Assembly (NCBI RefSeq): GCF_006503695.1 | Contig: NZ_SBIK01000009.1 | Span: 44,262 to 108,261, forward strand | From: Tepidiphilus succinatimandens | GTDB taxonomy: Bacteria > Pseudomonadota > Gammaproteobacteria > Burkholderiales > Rhodocyclaceae | Length of the DNA stretch: 64,000 bases | Direction of reading: 5' to 3' | Part shown: positions 8,779 to 18,789 of the stretch, piece by piece | Layout: each line of letters opens with the position of its first letter | Numbering within the stretch: position 1 is the stretch's first letter | Position numbers and translations under genes: made by a program | Notes under the pieces: model-generated | Seen by the model: the letters and a program-made list of their open reading frames with translations, nothing else | What the model was told of the DNA's origin: nothing | Databases searched by the model: none

Positions 8779-9978
8779 ATGAAGAAGAAAACCCGCATTT
8801 CCCGCCCGAGCGGCCTGCCGCGCGATGCCGAGCGCCTGTGCTGGCTCGCCAAGGGGCTGGCCCAGTCGGGCAGCCGCATCGAGGATCGCTATTGGGAACG
8901 TCTTCTCAGCGAGACGGTCCGCGCCCTGCTCGAAGCCGGAGACGAAGCCGCGATCGAGCGCGCGCTCGATCATCTCTATCAGAGCGAGCTGCAGGCCTAT
9001 GAGGAGCTGAGCGACGTGCTCGACTCGGAGGCCGAGACACTGGCCGATTTCGACAAGAGCCATGACCTGGTGCTCGTGGCTGCGCCCGTGCTCGCCTGGT
9101 CGCGGTTCCAGATCCCGGCCCGCCCCATTCCCCAGGCGGTGCGCGAGAACCTGCGCGTGCATCTGGGCGCGCACATCTTCGCCGCCGGGGTGAAGTTCGC
9201 CCTCTTCGACTACCTCTTCAGCCCGGACCAGCTGCCCGAAGGCTTCGTCGCCACGCGGCGCTGGCTGCAGGCCGCGGGCAAGGATGCCCTCGCCGGGCGC
9301 GACCATGCCGTCGATCGCGACGCGCTGCCCGAGTCGGCCGTCTTCCTCTCCGACATCCGCTACGTGCTGGTGGCCGCCGCCGCGCCCAAGGAGGGTCCCA
9401 TCTTCACCTGGCAGGAAGCGGAGGGCGATCGCGAGTTCGCCTTCGACCAATGGCGCAAGCAGGCCGGGCCGGTGCTCGCGCAGATCATGCCCGGCTGCGG
9501 CACCGAAACGGAATTGCCCGATGCCTACTTCACCGCCTCGCGCAAGGCGAACCGCGATGCCCGCCCCTTTGCGATCCATGCCGCGATCGCCTTTCTCGCC
9601 GCCGAGGCCGACATCGCCGCGAGCCATCTGCGCGCCGTGATTGCGCCATGCGAGAGCCAGGGCGAATTCGAATACCGCATCGGACTCGCCCTCAAGCACG
9701 GCGGCCAGGTGGTGCACGGTGTGCCGTGGCCCTTGCTCGGCGCCGACGAGACGGAGGCCGAGGCGCAGCGGCAGATCCAGGAAACCCTCAAGGCGGTGGG
9801 CATCCAGGACGTCGTGACGCTGCGCCGTACCCTGCCGCTCGAATTCTGCGAGGACTGTGGCGCTCCGCTCTTTCCCAATGCCGAGGGGGAGCTGGTGCAC
9901 GCCGAGCTGCCCGCCCAAGAGGAAGACGAGGGCGACACGACCGGCCACACGCCGTCGGGGCCGCGCTACCTGCATTGA
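8779..9978 (+). CDS. DUF2863 family protein
   Basis: This is a 399-residue soluble protein of unknown function, recognised by its N-terminus (SGLPRDAERLCWLAKGLAQSGSRIEDRYWE), which matches the DUF2863 family known mainly from betaproteobacteria. A C-terminal CxxC (FCEDCGAPLFPN) resembles a small zinc-binding knuckle, and the tail is acidic. The frame is open from a GTG at 8752 that overlaps the ppsR stop. I choose the ATG at 8779 because GGAG lies 7 bases before it and the Lys-rich start fits the family. It follows ppsR closely and is probably co-transcribed with it and comEC. Confidence 0.82.
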   Translation: MKKKTRISRPSGLPRDAERLCWLAKGLAQSGSRIEDRYWERLLSETVRALLEAGDEAAIERALDHLYQSELQAYEELSDVLDSEAETLADFDKSHDLVLVAAPVLAWSRFQIPARPIPQAVRENLRVHLGAHIFAAGVKFALFDYLFSPDQLPEGFVATRRWLQAAGKDALAGRDHAVDRDALPESAVFLSDIRYVLVAAAAPKEGPIFTWQEAEGDREFAFDQWRKQAGPVLAQIMPGCGTETELPDAYFTASRKANRDARPFAIHAAIAFLAAEADIAASHLRAVIAPCESQGEFEYRIGLALKHGGQVVHGVPWPLLGADETEAEAQRQIQETLKAVGIQDVVTLRRTLPLEFCEDCGAPLFPNAEGELVHAELPAQEEDEGDTTGHTPSGPRYLH

Positions 9979-9996
9979 GCGGCGGGATGCCCAGCC

Positions 9997-12432
9997 GTGA
10001 TCGTCACGCTCGCGCCCGGCTGGCTGCTCGGCTGCATTGCGCTGCACCTGCTGCCGGCGCTGCCGGGCCGAGGGGCGTTCGCGGCCCTGTTCCTTGGCGG
10101 AGCGCTCGCCTTCGTCCCGGGATGGCGGCGCTGGCGTAAGGCACCCGAGGCGCCGGATCTTCCCACGCATGGGCTCGTCTTTCTTGCCGCCGTGCTGCTC
10201 GCCTTTTCTTCGAGTGGCTGGCGCAGCGCGCTGCGCCTGGCCGATCGCCTGCCGGAGGCGCTCGCCGAGCGTGAGCTCGTGGTCGAGGGCTACGTGCGCG
10301 CCCTGGGGGTGGAACAGAGCTTCGGCCGTTCTTTCGCCTTTGCCGTCGAGCGCGCACCGGCGGGAGTGCCTTCCGTCCTATGGCTGCTTGCGCCGACGAC
10401 GCGCAAGGACGTCACCTTGCCCGACGCCTTGTGGCAGCCCGGTTCGCGCTGGCGGCTGCAGGTCGAGCTGCGCCCGCCGCACGGTCTGGCCGATCCGGGC
10501 GTCTTCGATCGCGAATTCTTCTGGTTTTCCCGCGGCATCGGCGCCACTGGACGGGTGACGGCAGCGCCGACGGCCCTGCCCGGCACCGTGTGGACGCCGC
10601 GGGTGGCGCTCGAGCGCTGGCGCGAGGCGGCGCGGCAGCGGCTCGAACGCACGGGTTCGCACCATGGCGAATGGCTCGCGGCGCTGGCGATCGGCGACAT
10701 GCGGGGGTTCGACGAAGAAGCCTGGCAAACGATCGCAGCCACCGGCACGGCCCACCTGGTGAGCATCTCCGGCTTGCACGTGACGCTGGTGGCGGTGCTC
10801 GCCGGGGGCATGGCGGCGGCATTGTGGCGGCGCAATCCCGCCCGGCTGCTGATCTTGCCGGCACGGCCGGCGGGGCTGGCCGCCGGCGTGCTCGCGGCGC
10901 TCGCCTATGCGCTTCTCTCGGGCATGGAAGTGCCGACGCAACGCGCCGTGGTGATGCTGCTGGCGGCAGCCGGCGCGCTCTTCAGCGGCCGTTTCGTCTC
11001 CGGCTGGACGGTGCTGATGCTGAGCCTGTGGGCGGTGCTCGTCTTCGATCCCTGGGCGGTGGGCGCGCCCGGGTTTTGGCTTTCCTTCCTCGCCATGGGG
11101 GCGCTCATCGTCTATGGTGCGCCGGCGACGCAAGACACCGCGGCCGAAGCAAACGCCGCCGAAGAAACCCTGCCGTGGTACCGTCCGCTGCTGTCCTTCG
11201 GTCGGAAACTCGTCACAGTGCAATGGCGCCTGACGCTGCTGCTCGCGCCGGTGGTGCTCGGCTGGTTCGGCAGCGTCGCCGCGCTCGGTACCCTCGCCAA
11301 CCTGGTGGCCATCCCTTGGGTGAGCTGGGTGGTCACGCCGCTCGCGCTGCTCGTGCTCGTCTTCCCGGCCGGATTGTTCGTGGTGGCGTTCGATGCGAGC
11401 GTGGCCGCGCTCGAGGCGGTACTGCGCTTGTGCGCATCGCTGCCTGGCGCGACGTTGATCCTGCCGCATCCGCCCTGGCCGCTGGTGCCCGCCGCCACGG
11501 CTGCGATTGCCTGGATGCTGCTGCCGCGCGGCACGCCGGCCCGATCGATCGGTCTCGTCGGAATCGCTTCGATCCTTTTCTGGCAGCCGCCGCGGCCGGG
11601 ACCGGGGGAGGCGCGCCTCACGGTGCTCGACGTCGGACAGGGACTCGCGGTACACGTGCAGACCGCCGCGCACGACCTCGTCTTCGACACCGGCCCCCGG
11701 CAAGGCGGGTTCGACGCCGGCAGCCGCGTGCTTCTGCCCTACCTGCGTGCCCAGGGCGTGCGCCGGCTCGACCGCGTGATCCTCTCGCATCCGGACGAGG
11801 ACCACATTGGCGGTTGGCCCGCGCTCGCGCGGGCGCTGCCCGCAGCCTCCGTGCGCGCCGGCGGCATGGACGAAGCCCGCCTGGCGGCGCTGCCTCCGCT
11901 GGCACTACCCTGCAGCCGCGACGATCGCTGGGAATGGGACGGCGTACGCTTTGCCATCCTCCATCCCGACCTTGCCGACCCCTGGAAAGGGCGCGGGGAC
12001 AACGACGCCTCCTGCGTGCTGCGCGTGGAGGCGGCCGGCGGGGCGGCGATCGTACCGGGCGACCTGGGGCAGCGCGGCGAACGCCATCTGCTCGCCACCC
12101 TGCCGGCGCAGGCGCTGCGCGCCGAGCTCGTCGTGGCCGGGCACCACGGCAGCAAAACGAGCTCCTCGCCGAAGTGGATCGCCGCCACCGGCGCGCGCCA
12201 CGTCGTCTACGCCGCTGGTTACCGCAACCGTTTTCACCATCCGGACTGCGGCGTGGCCTCGGCCTGGCGGCGGGCCGGGGCGCAGGCGTGGCGCAGCGAC
12301 CGCGACGGCGCGGTCACGGCCTTCTTCGCGACCGAGGGCTTGAGCGTGCGAACTCACCGGGCAGAAACGCGGCGCTACTGGTATTCTGTATGGCAAGACC
12401 CTTCCTGCGAAGAAGAGGAGCCATCCCCATGA
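9997..12432 (+). CDS. comEC: ComEC/Rec2 DNA-uptake channel protein
   Basis: ComEC forms the inner-membrane channel that carries single-stranded DNA into the cytoplasm during natural transformation. The 811-residue protein has N-terminal hydrophobic segments and a DUF4131 region, then the central competence domain with many helices (VSISGLHVTLVAVL is the family signature). It ends with a metallo-beta-lactamase-like domain: LDVGQGLAVHV, LSHPDEDHIGG and GHHGSKTSSS. The start is a GTG at 9997; an ATG ten bases upstream is out of frame. It shares four bases with the downstream hydrolase. With the pilus genes at 49-64 kb it suggests potential for transformation, though pilT is broken. Confidence 0.94.
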   Translation: MIVTLAPGWLLGCIALHLLPALPGRGAFAALFLGGALAFVPGWRRWRKAPEAPDLPTHGLVFLAAVLLAFSSSGWRSALRLADRLPEALAERELVVEGYVRALGVEQSFGRSFAFAVERAPAGVPSVLWLLAPTTRKDVTLPDALWQPGSRWRLQVELRPPHGLADPGVFDREFFWFSRGIGATGRVTAAPTALPGTVWTPRVALERWREAARQRLERTGSHHGEWLAALAIGDMRGFDEEAWQTIAATGTAHLVSISGLHVTLVAVLAGGMAAALWRRNPARLLILPARPAGLAAGVLAALAYALLSGMEVPTQRAVVMLLAAAGALFSGRFVSGWTVLMLSLWAVLVFDPWAVGAPGFWLSFLAMGALIVYGAPATQDTAAEANAAEETLPWYRPLLSFGRKLVTVQWRLTLLLAPVVLGWFGSVAALGTLANLVAIPWVSWVVTPLALLVLVFPAGLFVVAFDASVAALEAVLRLCASLPGATLILPHPPWPLVPAATAAIAWMLLPRGTPARSIGLVGIASILFWQPPRPGPGEARLTVLDVGQGLAVHVQTAAHDLVFDTGPRQGGFDAGSRVLLPYLRAQGVRRLDRVILSHPDEDHIGGWPALARALPAASVRAGGMDEARLAALPPLALPCSRDDRWEWDGVRFAILHPDLADPWKGRGDNDASCVLRVEAAGGAAIVPGDLGQRGERHLLATLPAQALRAELVVAGHHGSKTSSSPKWIAATGARHVVYAAGYRNRFHHPDCGVASAWRRAGAQAWRSDRDGAVTAFFATEGLSVRTHRAETRRYWYSVWQDPSCEEEEPSP

Positions 12433-13397
12433 ATCTTGCTCATTGGATCGAACGCGCCAAGCGCTGGCTTACCGGCGCGCGCCCCACGCCACGCACTTCC
12501 GCCGGCGAATCTGCGCCGCGCCACGACGGCCATCCCACCGAGATGCGCACCGACCACATCATGTGCGTCGGTCCACACGGCATCCATCGCATGGTCTACT
12601 ACGAATGGGGCGATCCGACCAACCCCAAGGTGCTGCTGTGCGTGCATGGCCTCACGCGCACCGGGCGCGACTTCGACGAGCTCGCCCGCGCGCTCGCACC
12701 CCACTACCGCGTGATCTGCCCCGACGTGGTCGGACGCGGGCTCTCCGACTGGCTCACGGTCAAGACCGACTACACGATTCCGCTCTACGTCTCGGACCTC
12801 TTCACCTTGCTCGGCAAGATCCGCCCCAAGACCCTGCATTGGCTCGGCACCTCCATGGGGGGATTGATCGGCATGACGCTCGCCGCCCAGCCCATGAGCC
12901 CGATCGACAAACTGGTGCTCAACGACGTCGGTCCCGTGCTCTCGGCCGCCTCGCTCGAGCGCATCGGGCGCTACGTGGCCGAAACACCGCACTTCGCCAC
13001 GCTGGAAGAGGCCGAAGCCTACCTGCGGCGCATCCACGCCCCCTTCGGGCCGCTCACCGACGCGCAATGGCGCCACCTCACCCGGCATTCGGTGCGCCAG
13101 GACGTGGACGGGCGCTGGGTGCTGCGCTACGACCCCGGCATCGCCGTCCCTTTCCAGACGCAGCCGGCGCTCGACGTCGACCTCTGGGCACTCTGGGACG
13201 CCATCCGCTGTCCCACCCTGGTGCTGCGCGGCGCCGAATCGGATCTGCTCACGCGCGAGACCGCCGAGGAAATGACCCGCCGCGGCCCGTGCGCCAAGCT
13301 GGTCGAGATCCCCGGCGTCGGCCATGCTCCGGCGCTGATGGACCCGCAGCAGATCGCCGTCGTGCGCGATTTCCTGCTCGATCGCTCCTCACCCTGA
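12429..13397 (+). CDS. Alpha/beta hydrolase
   Basis: This is a 322-residue cytoplasmic hydrolase of the alpha/beta fold. The oxyanion motif HGLTRTGRDF is at about residues 73-82, the nucleophile elbow GTSMGG places Ser at residue 142, and the catalytic His lies in GVGHAP near the C-terminus. The substrate cannot be told from sequence; the general shape resembles carboxylesterases or small-ester hydrolases. The ATG overlaps the comEC stop (ATGA), so it is translationally coupled to comEC. A basic N-terminal stretch of about 40 residues precedes the fold and has no recognisable function. Confidence 0.88.
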   Translation: MNLAHWIERAKRWLTGARPTPRTSAGESAPRHDGHPTEMRTDHIMCVGPHGIHRMVYYEWGDPTNPKVLLCVHGLTRTGRDFDELARALAPHYRVICPDVVGRGLSDWLTVKTDYTIPLYVSDLFTLLGKIRPKTLHWLGTSMGGLIGMTLAAQPMSPIDKLVLNDVGPVLSAASLERIGRYVAETPHFATLEEAEAYLRRIHAPFGPLTDAQWRHLTRHSVRQDVDGRWVLRYDPGIAVPFQTQPALDVDLWALWDAIRCPTLVLRGAESDLLTRETAEEMTRRGPCAKLVEIPGVGHAPALMDPQQIAVVRDFLLDRSSP

Positions 13398-13404
13398 GGC
13401 TCCC

Positions 13405-13974
13405 ATGCGCCGCTGGTTCAAACGCATTCTGCCCAATCACGAAGTCGTACGCGACAACCGCTGGCTGAGACCGTTTCGCAACACCCTGCTCCACCCGCGC
13501 CTATGGCACATCAACCGCCGCTCGGTATCGGCGGGTGTGGCCATCGGCCTGTGGTGCGGTCTCATCCCCGGGCCGTTCCAGATGCTCACGGCCGCGCTCC
13601 TGTGCGTGCTCTTTCGCGCCAATCTACCGGTTGCCGTATTCACCACCCTCTATACGAACCCCCTCACCATCCCGGTCATCTATTTCGTCGCCTACCAGAT
13701 CGGCAGTTTTCTGCTCGGACGAGAAAACGGCGGCTTTCAGCCCGCGCCCGAATGGGGTGAGCAAAGCCTGAGAGAATGGATGGATCAGGCGTTCGCCTGG
13801 GTGGCCTCCTTGGGGACGCCGCTCTTTCTCGGCCTCTTCGTGCTGGCAAGCACGCTTGCCATTGCAGGCTATTTCCTCGTGCGCGCCTGGTGGCGATGGC
13901 ATCTCGTGCACCAGTGGCGCCGGCGTCGGAGCCGACGTCGCATGGCGACGACTTCCCTTGCACCTAAAAAGTAG
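13405..13974 (+). CDS. DUF2062 membrane protein
   Basis: This 189-residue inner-membrane protein matches the DUF2062 family. Conserved features are a basic N-terminus, the segment RRSVSAGVAIGLWCGLIPGPFQM, and the YTNPLTIPVIYF motif, with about three to four hydrophobic helices in all. The C-terminus is strongly basic (RRRRSRRRM). Function is unknown; members are often near glycosyltransferase or competence genes. It begins seven bases after the hydrolase stop and ends the comEC unit, convergent with lolD. Confidence 0.87.
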   Translation: MRRWFKRILPNHEVVRDNRWLRPFRNTLLHPRLWHINRRSVSAGVAIGLWCGLIPGPFQMLTAALLCVLFRANLPVAVFTTLYTNPLTIPVIYFVAYQIGSFLLGRENGGFQPAPEWGEQSLREWMDQAFAWVASLGTPLFLGLFVLASTLAIAGYFLVRAWWRWHLVHQWRRRRSRRRMATTSLAPKK

Positions 13975-14010
13975 CAGGGATGAGCTGACATCACTACATC
14001 ATACTGCTAC
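13966..14010. terminator. Possible bidirectional terminator between DUF2062 gene and lolD
   Basis: A 7-base inverted repeat GTAGCAG (13971-13977) / CTGCTAC (14004-14010) spans the 24-base gap between the convergent stop codons. An inner GATG/CATC pair could extend the stem. On the minus strand it is followed by five T residues, as expected for lolD termination. The loop is long and the plus-strand side lacks a T-run, so the call is tentative. Confidence 0.4.
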
Positions 14011-14703
14011 CAGCCGCCCCGCTTCCAGCACGAGCCGGCGGTCGAGCCGGGAGGCGAGCCGCTCGTCGTGGGTGACGACCACGAGCGCCATGCCGCGCGT
14101 GCGGGTGAGCGAGAGCAGCAATTCGAAGACGCGCTCGGCGTTCGCCCGGTCGAGGTTGCCGGTGGGTTCGTCGGCGAGCAGGCAGGGCGGCTCGGTGACG
14201 AGCGCCCGGGCGATCGCCACGCGCTGGCGCTCCCCGCCCGAGAGCTGGGACGGGAAGTGCGCCAGCCGCGCTTCCAGCCCCACCTCGGTCAGCAGCGCCC
14301 GCGCTCGCTCCAGCGCCTCGGCCCTGGGCCGGCGCCGGATCATCCACGGCAGCGCCACGTTCTCGAGCGCAGTGAATTCTGGCAGCAGATGGTGGAACTG
14401 ATAGACGAAGCCGAGCATGGCGTTGCGCAGCCGGCCGCGGGCGGCTTCGTCGAGCGCGAACACCGCCTGCCCCGACCAGCCCACTTCGCCGCTACTGGGC
14501 CGGTCGAGCCCGCCCAGCAGGTGCAGCAAGGTGCTCTTGCCCGAACCGGAAGCCCCGACGATGGCCACACGCTCGCCGGCCATCACCGTCAGATCCACGC
14601 CGTCGAGGATGGTGAGCGGCGCGCCCGCGTCGAGGTATACCTTGCTCAGCGCCCGCGCCTCCAGTACCGGCGTTTCGGCCCCCCTGGCCGTCGTCTCACT
14701 CAT
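13999..14703 (-). CDS. lolD: LolD, lipoprotein-releasing ABC transporter ATPase
   Basis: LolD is the cytoplasmic ATPase of the Lol complex that releases outer-membrane lipoproteins from the inner membrane to LolA. The 234-residue protein has Walker [10 protein letters not shown] (residues 50-58), the ABC signature LSGGERQR and Walker [13 protein letters not shown]. Its identity rests on the adjacent, overlapping lolC-type permease (8 bases shared), which separates it from other small ABC ATPases such as MacB or FtsE. It is the last gene of the unit and faces the DUF2062 gene. Confidence 0.95.
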   Translation of the reverse strand: MSETTARGAETPVLEARALSKVYLDAGAPLTILDGVDLTVMAGERVAIVGASGSGKSTLLHLLGGLDRPSSGEVGWSGQAVFALDEAARGRLRNAMLGFVYQFHHLLPEFTALENVALPWMIRRRPRAEALERARALLTEVGLEARLAHFPSQLSGGERQRVAIARALVTEPPCLLADEPTGNLDRANAERVFELLLSLTRTRGMALVVVTHDERLASRLDRRLVLEAGRLVAV

Positions 14704-15946
14704 GGCGCAGCGCCTCGGCTGGCTGCAGGCGCGAAGCGCGCCAGCTGGGATAGAGGGTGGCGAGCAGCGTGAGCACGAACGAGCCGGTGAGCACGCGCAG
14801 CACGTCGGCAGCGAGCACCTTCGAGGGTAGCTCGCTCAGGAAATAGATCTCCTTGTTCCACAGGGTCGCCCCGGTGAGATGCTCCAGCGCCGGCACCACC
14901 ACGTCGAGGTGATGGGCGATCGTCAGCCCCAGCGCGAGCCCCGCCGCCAGCCCCAGCACGCCGATGGTGGTGCCCTGCACGACGAAGATCCCCATGATGG
15001 AAGCCGGGCTCGCGCCCAGGGTGCGCAGAATGGCGATGTCGGCGGTCTTGTCCTGCACTGCCATCACCAGCGTGGAGACGATGTTGAACGCGGCCACCGC
15101 CACGATGAGAAAGAGGATGAGCGTCATCATGGTCTTCTCCAGCTGCACGGCGCGGAAGAAATTGGCATGCGTCTGCGTCCAGTCGCGCAGCCACAGGCCG
15201 GCGGGCAGCGTCGGGGCGAGTTGGCGCACCACAGCCGGGGCGGCGAAGAGGTCGCGCACTTTCAGGCGCACCCCCGAGACCGCCTCTCCGTAGCGATAGA
15301 GCGCCTGGGCATCGCGCAGATGCACCAGCACCAGACCCGAATCGTATTCATACATCCCCGATTCGAAGAGTCCGACCACGCGGAAGGCGCGCACCCGTGG
15401 CATGACACCGGCCAGCGTGGCCGTGGCCGTGGGTGCGATCAGCGTTACTTCGTCCCCCAGACCCACGGCCAGGCGCCGCGCCAGATCCGTGCCCAGCACG
15501 ATCCCGTAGGAATGCGGCTGCAAGGCCTCCAGGCTGCCGGCGCGCAAATAGTCGGCGAACTGTGCGACGCCGCGCTCGAGCGAGGGCTCGATGCCCCGCA
15601 CCCCCACGCCCTGCACGCGGCCGTTGCCGCTCACCATCGCCTGTTCCTGGATGAAGGGCGCGGCGCCGAGTACCTCCGGATGCCGTCGCACCCGGTCGAG
15701 CACCGCCGGCCATTCTTCGAGCATGCCACTCTGGGCCGTGACCTCGATGTGCGAGGCCACCCCCAGGATGCGATGGCGCAGTTCGTCCTGAAAGCCGTTC
15801 ATCACCGACAACACCACGATGAGGGCGGCCACGCCCAGCATCAGGCCCAGCATGGAGACCAGCGAGATGAACGACACAAAGGCGTTGCGCCCGCGCGTGC
15901 CGCGTTGCCGGCGGGTATAGCGCCAGCCGATGAACCATTCGTACAT
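14696..15946 (-). CDS. lolC: LolC/E-type lipoprotein-releasing permease
   Basis: This 416-residue inner-membrane permease couples LolD to lipoprotein release. It starts [16 protein letters not shown], the conserved LolC/E N-terminus, and has one N-terminal helix, a large periplasmic domain (about residues 50-260) and three C-terminal helices. The frame is open upstream to 16051, but the ATG at 15946 is chosen by homology. Only one permease gene is present, so the complex may use two copies of this subunit, or a LolE may lie elsewhere. BamC, PilP and NlpD in this window are examples of lipoproteins. Confidence 0.94.
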   Translation of the reverse strand: MYEWFIGWRYTRRQRGTRGRNAFVSFISLVSMLGLMLGVAALIVVLSVMNGFQDELRHRILGVASHIEVTAQSGMLEEWPAVLDRVRRHPEVLGAAPFIQEQAMVSGNGRVQGVGVRGIEPSLERGVAQFADYLRAGSLEALQPHSYGIVLGTDLARRLAVGLGDEVTLIAPTATATLAGVMPRVRAFRVVGLFESGMYEYDSGLVLVHLRDAQALYRYGEAVSGVRLKVRDLFAAPAVVRQLAPTLPAGLWLRDWTQTHANFFRAVQLEKTMMTLILFLIVAVAAFNIVSTLVMAVQDKTADIAILRTLGASPASIMGIFVVQGTTIGVLGLAAGLALGLTIAHHLDVVVPALEHLTGATLWNKEIYFLSELPSKVLAADVLRVLTGSFVLTLLATLYPSWRASRLQPAEALRHE

Positions 15947-15985
15947 CGTCCCTTTTCCGTTTTCCGTGGCGTGCGCCGTCGACGG

Positions 15986-15991
15986 TACAAT
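15986..15991 (+). promoter_or_regulatory. Candidate -10 box for an apparently leaderless rpfE-like transcript
   Basis: TACAAT ends six bases before the ATG at 15998, so a start seven bases downstream of the box would fall on the A of the start codon. No ribosome-binding sequence is visible between box and ATG. The -35 region is poor. It lies in the 51-base gap shared with divergent lolC. Confidence 0.33.
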
Positions 15992-15997
15992 CGCCGC

Positions 15998-17035
15998 ATG
16001 AGTCCGACCGTCGTCCTCCCCGGCCTGCTCTGGCCCAACGCCGGCGCGCACGGCCTGCTCGACGGCCTCCCGCAGCCCACGCTCGAACGATGGCTCGCCG
16101 TGGGCGCCTGCCGTCGCGAATCGCCGCGATCATACCGCGAAACGCTCGCCGCCGTGCTGGGACCGGCGCCGGCGCCGCTGGCCGAACTGCGCCGCCGCGG
16201 TGAAGAAGAGAAAGCGCCGCCTGCCGCCGGAGGGTCCCTGCTGTGCGCCGACCCAGTGATGCTGACGCTCGCACGCGACCGCATCGTCGTCACCGAACCG
16301 GGCGAAGCCGGGCTGAGCCCCGAAGAAGCCGCTGCCCTCGCTCCGGCCCTCTCCGCCTGGCTCACGCAGATCGCTCCGGACTGGATCCTCGGGTTCGATT
16401 TCGTTGCGCCGCAGCGCGGCTACCTGCGGCTCGCCGCTCCCGTCGAGGGCGTGCGCTTCGCCCCGCTCGACGAAGCCTCCGGCCGCTCGCTCGACGCCCT
16501 CTTGCCCCAAGGGGAAGACGCCCGGCGCTGGCGGCGGCTGATGAACGAGCTGCAAATCTGGCTGCACGCCCACCCCATCAATGCCGAGCGCCGCCGCCGG
16601 GGATGGCCCACCGTCGATTCGCTGTGGCTCTGGGGCAACGAACGGCCGGCGGCGAACGCCGTCCCTCCCCGCCGCGTGCTGGGAGCACGCACGCTCGATC
16701 CGCTTGCGCGCGGCTGGGCGGGCGCCGCTGGCCACGACCTCGTACTCGCCGAGCGCGATGCGGGCCAGGAATTCGACGTGGCGCTCCTCGATGCCGCCGA
16801 GAACCCCTGCCGCCGGCTCGATCTCACCGGCTGGCGCACGGTCCTCGCCGCCCTCGAGCGCGACTGGCTCGCCGCGCTCGATGCCCGCCTGCCACGCCTT
16901 TCGCTCTTGCTGCCGGGCGACAAGGCGAGCCTGCGCCTGGAGATCACCCCATGGCGCCGCCGTCTCGCACCCCTGAGCCGCCTTGTTCGCCGCCCGCGCA
17001 CACTCGCGCGGCTGCTGGAGGAAACCGCCCCATGA
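15998..17035 (+). CDS. RpfE-type conserved protein upstream of recJ
   Basis: This is a 345-residue soluble protein. I recognise it as the family called 'RpfE-type regulatory protein' or 'predicted phosphoglycerate mutase-like' that sits next to recJ in many beta- and gammaproteobacteria, including the Xanthomonas rpf region. Visible conserved pieces are an N-terminal VVLPGLLWP, a central RWRRLMNELQIWLHAHPINAER and a PTVDSLWLWG stretch. Catalytic function is not established and I see no metal-site pattern. The stop overlaps the recJ start (ATGA). There is no ribosome site before the ATG. Confidence 0.78.
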   Translation: MSPTVVLPGLLWPNAGAHGLLDGLPQPTLERWLAVGACRRESPRSYRETLAAVLGPAPAPLAELRRRGEEEKAPPAAGGSLLCADPVMLTLARDRIVVTEPGEAGLSPEEAAALAPALSAWLTQIAPDWILGFDFVAPQRGYLRLAAPVEGVRFAPLDEASGRSLDALLPQGEDARRWRRLMNELQIWLHAHPINAERRRRGWPTVDSLWLWGNERPAANAVPPRRVLGARTLDPLARGWAGAAGHDLVLAERDAGQEFDVALLDAAENPCRRLDLTGWRTVLAALERDWLAALDARLPRLSLLLPGDKASLRLEITPWRRRLAPLSRLVRRPRTLARLLEETAP

Positions 17036-18750
17036 CCCCTCGCCCCATCGTCCGCTCCACGCCTCGCCGCGCCCTGGAGCGGCTGCTCGCAGCCGGCATC
17101 GACCCCTTGCTCGCGCGCCTCTACGCCGCCCGCGGCATCGAGCACCCCGCCGAGACCGACACGGCGCTCGCGCGCCTCTTGCCCCCCGAGGCGATGAAAG
17201 GCACGCGCGAGGCGGCAGAGCTCTTGGCCGAGGCGATCGACGCGCAGGCGCGCATCGTAGTCATCGGCGACTACGACTGCGACGGCGCCACTGCCACCGC
17301 CGTGGCGGTGCGTGCCCTGCGCGCCATGGGGGCGCACGTCGATTTTCTCGTGCCCAACCGCTTCACCTATGGCTACGGGCTCTCGCCCGAGATCGTGGCG
17401 CTCGCGGCCGAACGCTTCGCGCCGGACGTGCTCATCACCGTCGATAATGGCATCGCCAGCGTCGAAGGGGCCGCGGCCGCCCGCGCGCTCGGCATGAGCC
17501 TCGTCATCACCGATCACCATCTTCCCGGCGACGTCCTCCCCGAGGCCGATGCCATCGTCAACCCGAATCAGCCCGGCTGCGACTTCCCCAGCAAGGCGAT
17601 CGCCGGCGTGGGCGTCGTCTTCTACGTGATGCTGGCGCTGCGCGCCGAGCTGCGCCGCCGCGGCACCTTCTCCACCCGCCCCGAACCCAATCTCGCTCAA
17701 CTGCTCGATCTCGTCGCTCTGGGGACGGTCGCCGACGTCGTACGGCTCGATCACAACAACCGCATTCTGGTGGCCCAGGGGCTGGCGCGCATCCGCGCCG
17801 GCCGGATGCAGCCGGGCATACGCGCCCTCTTCCAGGTGGCCAGGCGCGATCCCGCCCGCGCCACCGCCCAGGACCTGGGATTCTTCCTCGGCCCCCGCCT
17901 CAACGCCGCCGGGCGGCTGGAAGACATGAGCCTGGGCATCGCCTGCCTCATCGAAGACGACCCAAGCCGCGCATTGGAACTCGCGCAGCGGCTCGAGGAC
18001 ATCAACCGCGAACGGCGCGGGATCGAAGCGCAGATGCGCGAGCAGGCCGAACTCGCGCTCGATGCCCTCACGCTCGAGGGGCGCGCCACGCTCACGCTCT
18101 TTCATCCCGAATGGCACCAGGGCGTGATCGGCATCGTCGCCGGACGCATCAAGGAGCGCCACCATCGCCCCGTCTTCGCCTTCGCCCCGGGCGATGAAGA
18201 TCTGCTCAAGGGCTCCGGCCGTTCCGTGCCCGGGCTGCACCTGCGCGATGCGCTCGACTGGATCAGCAAGAAACACCCGGGGCTCTTGCTGCGCTTCGGC
18301 GGGCACGCCATGGCCGCTGGCGTGACGCTGCGCGCCGCCGACCTCGCCCGCTTCGAGCAGGCTTTCGAAGAGGCGGCGCAGACGATCGGCACCGAGGCGC
18401 TGGGCGTGGCGGAGCTGCCCACCGACGGCTCGCTCCCCCTCGAAGCGCTCACGCTCACCACCGTCGGCCGGCTCGAGGGCGAAGTCTGGGGACAGGGCTT
18501 TCCCGCCCCCCTCTTTCTCGACACCTTCACCGTGCTCGAGCAGCGCCTCCTCAAGGAAGCGCACCTGCAGCTCAAGCTGCACCGCGACCGCCAGCCGTGC
18601 GAGGCGATTTTCTTCGGCCATGCCGAACCGCTGCCGGCCCAGGTCGAACTCGCCTACCGGCCGGTACGCGACGCCTGGAACGGCGTCGAGCGCTTGCGGT
18701 TGCAGATCGAACTCGCCCGCCCGGCCGGGGTCGAACCGGACAGCGTATAA
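17032..18750 (+). CDS. recJ: RecJ, single-stranded-DNA 5'-3' exonuclease
   Basis: RecJ degrades single-stranded DNA 5' to 3' in recombination and mismatch or base-excision repair. The 572-residue protein carries the DHH-family metal motifs: [12 protein letters not shown], the VDNGIAS segment and ITDHHLPG. The C-terminal DHHA1 region has the GGHAMAAG motif. The length is normal. The ATG overlaps the upstream rpfE-like stop, giving the start. prfB follows 39 bases later with its own ribosome site. Confidence 0.96.
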   Translation: MTPRPIVRSTPRRALERLLAAGIDPLLARLYAARGIEHPAETDTALARLLPPEAMKGTREAAELLAEAIDAQARIVVIGDYDCDGATATAVAVRALRAMGAHVDFLVPNRFTYGYGLSPEIVALAAERFAPDVLITVDNGIASVEGAAAARALGMSLVITDHHLPGDVLPEADAIVNPNQPGCDFPSKAIAGVGVVFYVMLALRAELRRRGTFSTRPEPNLAQLLDLVALGTVADVVRLDHNNRILVAQGLARIRAGRMQPGIRALFQVARRDPARATAQDLGFFLGPRLNAAGRLEDMSLGIACLIEDDPSRALELAQRLEDINRERRGIEAQMREQAELALDALTLEGRATLTLFHPEWHQGVIGIVAGRIKERHHRPVFAFAPGDEDLLKGSGRSVPGLHLRDALDWISKKHPGLLLRFGGHAMAAGVTLRAADLARFEQAFEEAAQTIGTEALGVAELPTDGSLPLEALTLTTVGRLEGEVWGQGFPAPLFLDTFTVLEQRLLKEAHLQLKLHRDRQPCEAIFFGHAEPLPAQVELAYRPVRDAWNGVERLRLQIELARPAGVEPDSV

Positions 18751-18751
18751 T
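18746..18751 (+). promoter_or_regulatory. Possible prfB promoter -10 box inside the recJ stop region
   Basis: A perfect TATAAT overlaps the recJ stop codon 38 bases upstream of the prfB ATG. The -35 position (GC-rich) does not match, so it may be weak or coincidental. An AGGAGC ribosome site follows at 18780-18785. Confidence 0.3.
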
Positions 18752-18789
18752 TCCCGAGCAAAATTTTCAACCATTTTTCAGGAGCAACG

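Noticed and set aside
10380..12428. Long plus-strand frame upstream of the alpha/beta hydrolase
   Set aside because: It is a +1 shadow of comEC. Only the part from the ATG at 12429 is real.
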